Of a stretch of DNA of 64,000 nucleotides, positions 61,399-64,000 are shown one piece after another. Location: the NCBI GenBank assembly GCA_030835135.1, contig JAUQWO010000050.1, forward strand, positions 21,931-85,930. Direction: 5' to 3'. A program made the position numbers and the translations under genes. The notes under the pieces were generated by a model that saw nothing but the letters and a program-made list of their open reading frames with translations, was not told the origin of the DNA and searched no databases. Within the stretch, counting starts at the first letter, position 1, and each line of letters opens with the position of its first letter. The stretch comes from Bacteroidota bacterium (GTDB taxonomy: Bacteria; Bacteroidota; Ignavibacteria; UBA10030; UBA6906).

Positions 61399-63801
61399 AT
61401 GCGGACAGCACTGCTTGTTCTCGCCTTGTGCACCATCGGTACCGGCGCCGCGTTCGGCGCTGTCACGAACGACCATCGCACCAAGAGTTCCGGCGAATGG
61501 AGTTCAACGTCCATCTGGCAACGGTACAACGGCACCACATGGATCGATGCTGAGAATCCCCCTTCAACCAGCGATGCGACGGTCACCATACTCACCGGGC
61601 ATAGCGTCTCGGTACAGTTTGATGCGACCATCGATCAACTCGTGATCAATGAGGGAGGAACGGTGACCATCGAATCCGGCGTCATCTTTACCATTGCCGA
61701 TGGCACCGGCGACGATCTGTATGTCACCGGGATGCTCGATGTCGTGGGAACACTGCAGTTCAATGGTGGCGGGGGCGGGTTCAAGGTCTTCGGCACGGTG
61801 CGCAACTCCGGGACCATCAACGGGGCAGCGTGGTACTACGCCGAAGGACGGTATCAGCACAATTACACATCCGCGGTCGGCTACATCCCCGCGGCTGCAT
61901 GGTACGGCAATTCCACCTGCGAGGTGATCGGCTATACAACAGCCACAGGGAACATGAGCGTCGGCGCACAGACGTTCCTGAACATCACGTGGAACTGTCC
62001 CGGTCAGACAGGTGCCGTCAACGTCCCCTCCCAGTTCGACAATCTCACGGGGACGTTCACCGTCACCTCCACCGGGAGTGGCTCCCTGGTCTTCAACAAT
62101 ACCACCGGCAGCAAATCGTGGTCGATGAACGGCGGCTTTGTGCAGTCCGGTGGTACCATCGACCTCGCCTCCAGCAGCGCCGCAACGAATCTCAATATCG
62201 ATGGCGCCGTGTCCCTCCAGGGAGGTACCTTGACCGAGACCGGATCGGCATCGTCATCATACATCCGCTTCACGGGATCCTCGCCCCAGAATTTTGCGGT
62301 GAACAGCGGACACACGACCGCCAATGACGTGGACTATTATGTGTGGCCGGGATCCAGCGTGACACTGACCCAGAGCTCGAATATCGATGTGGCGACCCTG
62401 TACGTCGAGGGCGGATCGACGTTCAATTGCGGCCAGTACGTCCTGTCCGGCGCCGCCTTCATCATGACTCCCAATGCTGTTCTCTCCACGGGAAACGACA
62501 ACGGTATTGCGGCTTCCGGGGCATCGGGCAGCATCCAGACAACAACCCGCACGTACTCGGGCGAGGGGTACTACGTGTATAACCATCCTTCGAGCATGTC
62601 CTATTCCGGCGATGGGATCCCGTCAACCGTGAACGGATTGACCTCGGCCAACACCGGCGGCAGCCTCCAGATGCAGAAAGCCGTGAGCATCAACAGCGCC
62701 CTCGTCCTCACCAGCCCGGTCCAGGTCGGCACGTCAGGCGGCAACACCCTCACGCTCGGCACAGGAGCAACACTCACCGGCTCCAGCTACATCGCCCTGG
62801 ATGGGACGGGGAAATTCGTCCGGTACTTCACCGGCGCTGGAACCGTGTCTCTTCCGGTCGGCACTCCCGGGACCCCCAGCCCCGTGTCCGTCACCGTGTC
62901 GGCGTCCGCGTTCGCGGCACCACATCTCGACATCACGATGTCGGATACAAAACACCCTTCGAACACCAGCACGTCGAACTATCTGAACCGTGTGTGGACC
63001 ATTACGGCGGGGGGGATCACATCGCCGACATACGCGCTGTCATTCACCTATGCCAACGGCGATGTTGCCGGTGTGGAATCGGGGATCATCTGTGCCCAGT
63101 ACACCGGAAGCTCCTGGGTGCCGGGAAATGCTGTCGACCCGGCAAGCAACACGATGAGCATCACCGGCTTGTCCTCCCTCGGCGATTTTACCGGCGGTGA
63201 GGCCGATGTCCTTCCCGTGCAACTGACGTCGTTCACGGCCTCCGCTTCCGATGCAGGCATCACGCTCGCCTGGAAGACCGCCAGCGAGATCAACAACTTC
63301 GGGTTCCACGTTCAGCGCCGCGCGGCAGGCACCACGCTCTTTGCCGATATCCCGGGCGTGTTCGTCGAGGGCCATGGGACGACTCTTGAGGAGCATGCAT
63401 ACAGCTTCAGCGAACCGCTGCCGGGAGAAGGGAAGTGGGAATACCGGCTGCGTCAGGTGGACCTTGATGGCGCAGCGTGGTTCAGCGAATGTGTGTCGGT
63501 CGATGGGGTGACGGATGTTGCCACCCGCGCCGTGCCCGCAACCTTTGCGCTCGAACAGAACTTCCCGAATCCGTTCAATCCGACGTCCACGGTGCGCTTC
63601 ACCGTACCCGTCCGGACCCATGTCCGCATCGTGATGTTCGATCTCCTCGGCAGAGCCGTCGCGGTGCTCGCGGATGATACGCGCGATGCCGGACAGCACA
63701 CGCTCACCGTCGATGGACGCACGCTGGCGTCGGGGATCTATGTCTGTCGCATGCAGGCCGACAAGTTCCAGTCGATGATCCGGATGTCGCTTGTGAAGTG
63801 A
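61399..63801 (+). CDS. Module B T9SS-secreted surface protein B2
   Basis: 800 aa from ATG 61399 with GGAGG 9 bases ahead. The signal peptide TALLVLALCTIGTGAAFG is followed by SSTSIWQRYNGTTW, then beta-helix-like repeats, a fibronectin-like domain (ASEINNFGFHVQRRAAGT) and a sorting domain with LEQNFPNPFNPTSTVRFTV and terminal RMSLVK. Shares order of motifs such as TWNCPGQTGA and TSTGSGS with cargo B1, so the two are paralogues. The 3' side is a 40-bp tandem repeat. Confidence 0.88.
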   Translation: MRTALLVLALCTIGTGAAFGAVTNDHRTKSSGEWSSTSIWQRYNGTTWIDAENPPSTSDATVTILTGHSVSVQFDATIDQLVINEGGTVTIESGVIFTIADGTGDDLYVTGMLDVVGTLQFNGGGGGFKVFGTVRNSGTINGAAWYYAEGRYQHNYTSAVGYIPAAAWYGNSTCEVIGYTTATGNMSVGAQTFLNITWNCPGQTGAVNVPSQFDNLTGTFTVTSTGSGSLVFNNTTGSKSWSMNGGFVQSGGTIDLASSSAATNLNIDGAVSLQGGTLTETGSASSSYIRFTGSSPQNFAVNSGHTTANDVDYYVWPGSSVTLTQSSNIDVATLYVEGGSTFNCGQYVLSGAAFIMTPNAVLSTGNDNGIAASGASGSIQTTTRTYSGEGYYVYNHPSSMSYSGDGIPSTVNGLTSANTGGSLQMQKAVSINSALVLTSPVQVGTSGGNTLTLGTGATLTGSSYIALDGTGKFVRYFTGAGTVSLPVGTPGTPSPVSVTVSASAFAAPHLDITMSDTKHPSNTSTSNYLNRVWTITAGGITSPTYALSFTYANGDVAGVESGIICAQYTGSSWVPGNAVDPASNTMSITGLSSLGDFTGGEADVLPVQLTSFTASASDAGITLAWKTASEINNFGFHVQRRAAGTTLFADIPGVFVEGHGTTLEEHAYSFSEPLPGEGKWEYRLRQVDLDGAAWFSECVSVDGVTDVATRAVPATFALEQNFPNPFNPTSTVRFTVPVRTHVRIVMFDLLGRAVAVLADDTRDAGQHTLTVDGRTLASGIYVCRMQADKFQSMIRMSLVK

Positions 63802-63816
63802 CCGCCTGTGACCACG

Positions 63817-64000
63817 CACCGGGGCCGCGCACATGACCCTGCAAGAGCCCCGGGATCACCGAGGCCACGCACATCGCCCTGCAAGAGCCCCGGGATCACC
63901 GGGGCCGCGCACATGGCCCTGCAAGAGCCCCGGGATCACCGAGGCCACGCACATGGCCCTGCAAGAGCCCCGGGATCGCTGGGGCTGCGCACATGACCCT
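63817..64000. repeat. 40-bp tandem repeat, at least four copies, running off the window
   Basis: Full units start at 63841, 63881, 63921 and 63961, with a partial unit of 24 bases before (63817-63840). Each begins GCAAGAGCCCCGGGATC and ends ACATGGCCCT or ACATGACCCT. Units differ by a few bases, with copies 1 and 3 most alike. There are no unique spacers, so it is not CRISPR. Unit length is not a multiple of three, so it is unlikely to be coding. Confidence 0.85.

Noticed and set aside
63817..64000. CRISPR array at the right end
   Set aside because: Units of 40 bp abut directly with no unique spacers, so it is a tandem repeat.

Overview
The window is a GC-rich (low 60s % by eye) bacterial chromosome segment packed with about 51 protein genes on both strands. 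I saw no rRNA, tRNA, CRISPR array, transposase or phage gene. Three long secreted proteins end in a type IX secretion (T9SS) sorting domain with the NYPNPFNP-type motif. There is lipid A/LPS synthesis (Kdo transferase, heptosyltransferase-like GT9), and two giant beta-propeller sensor kinases are paired with LuxR-type regulators. Together these point to a Gram-negative member of the Bacteroidota/Ignavibacteriota part of the FCB group. The GC content is far above classic Ignavibacterium, so an uncultured high-GC lineage is likely; this assignment is inference.

Layout. 63-7958 (minus): a housekeeping run of hisA-like, purE, PfkB kinase, RmlD-like reductase, serS and a heterodimeric ABC exporter. 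8066-9751 (plus): PafA-like secreted phosphatase, convergent with a coupled AAA+/VWA pair (9741-12394, minus). 12437-25593 (plus): envelope and housekeeping genes (GT9, waaA, larC, M49-like peptidase, SDR, murB, HAD phosphatase, membrane protein, cupin, priA, DsbD-N domain protein, redoxin). 25658-28140 (minus): an OmpR-type two-component system, divergent from a PDZ protein, a NEW3/adaptor-hairpin membrane protein and an ABC-2 transporter (28275-34085), followed by a DUF885 peptidase. The divergent promoter holds four TAAC boxes spaced exactly 10 bp apart.

35707-42558 and 54733-63801 are two related modules: propeller histidine kinase, LuxR response regulator and T9SS surface proteins. Module A also carries the remnant of an internally deleted T9SS protein and two copies of a 19-bp dyad that may be the regulator's operator. 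Module B is flanked by two paralogous cargo proteins.

The two most unusual loci lie between the modules. (1) 43865-47299 (minus) is a three-gene cassette of a family-B DNA polymerase with a broken motif C and broken exonuclease I motif, a small helical protein, and a RecA-like protein without Walker A lysine or Walker B aspartate. Its upstream divergent promoter has an 11-bp perfect inverted repeat. By analogy with ImuA/ImuB this could be a non-catalytic repair or mutagenesis complex. (2) 50229-53193 is a UvrD/PcrA helicase split between its two RecA domains by a complete homocysteine S-methyltransferase gene, with four-base start/stop overlaps at both junctions.

Non-coding features include a dispersed family of GGGGCG palindromes (17.7, 18.6, 32.55 and 34.1 kb), pyrimidine-rich tracts upstream of genes in both modules, and a 40-bp tandem repeat that runs off the right end.
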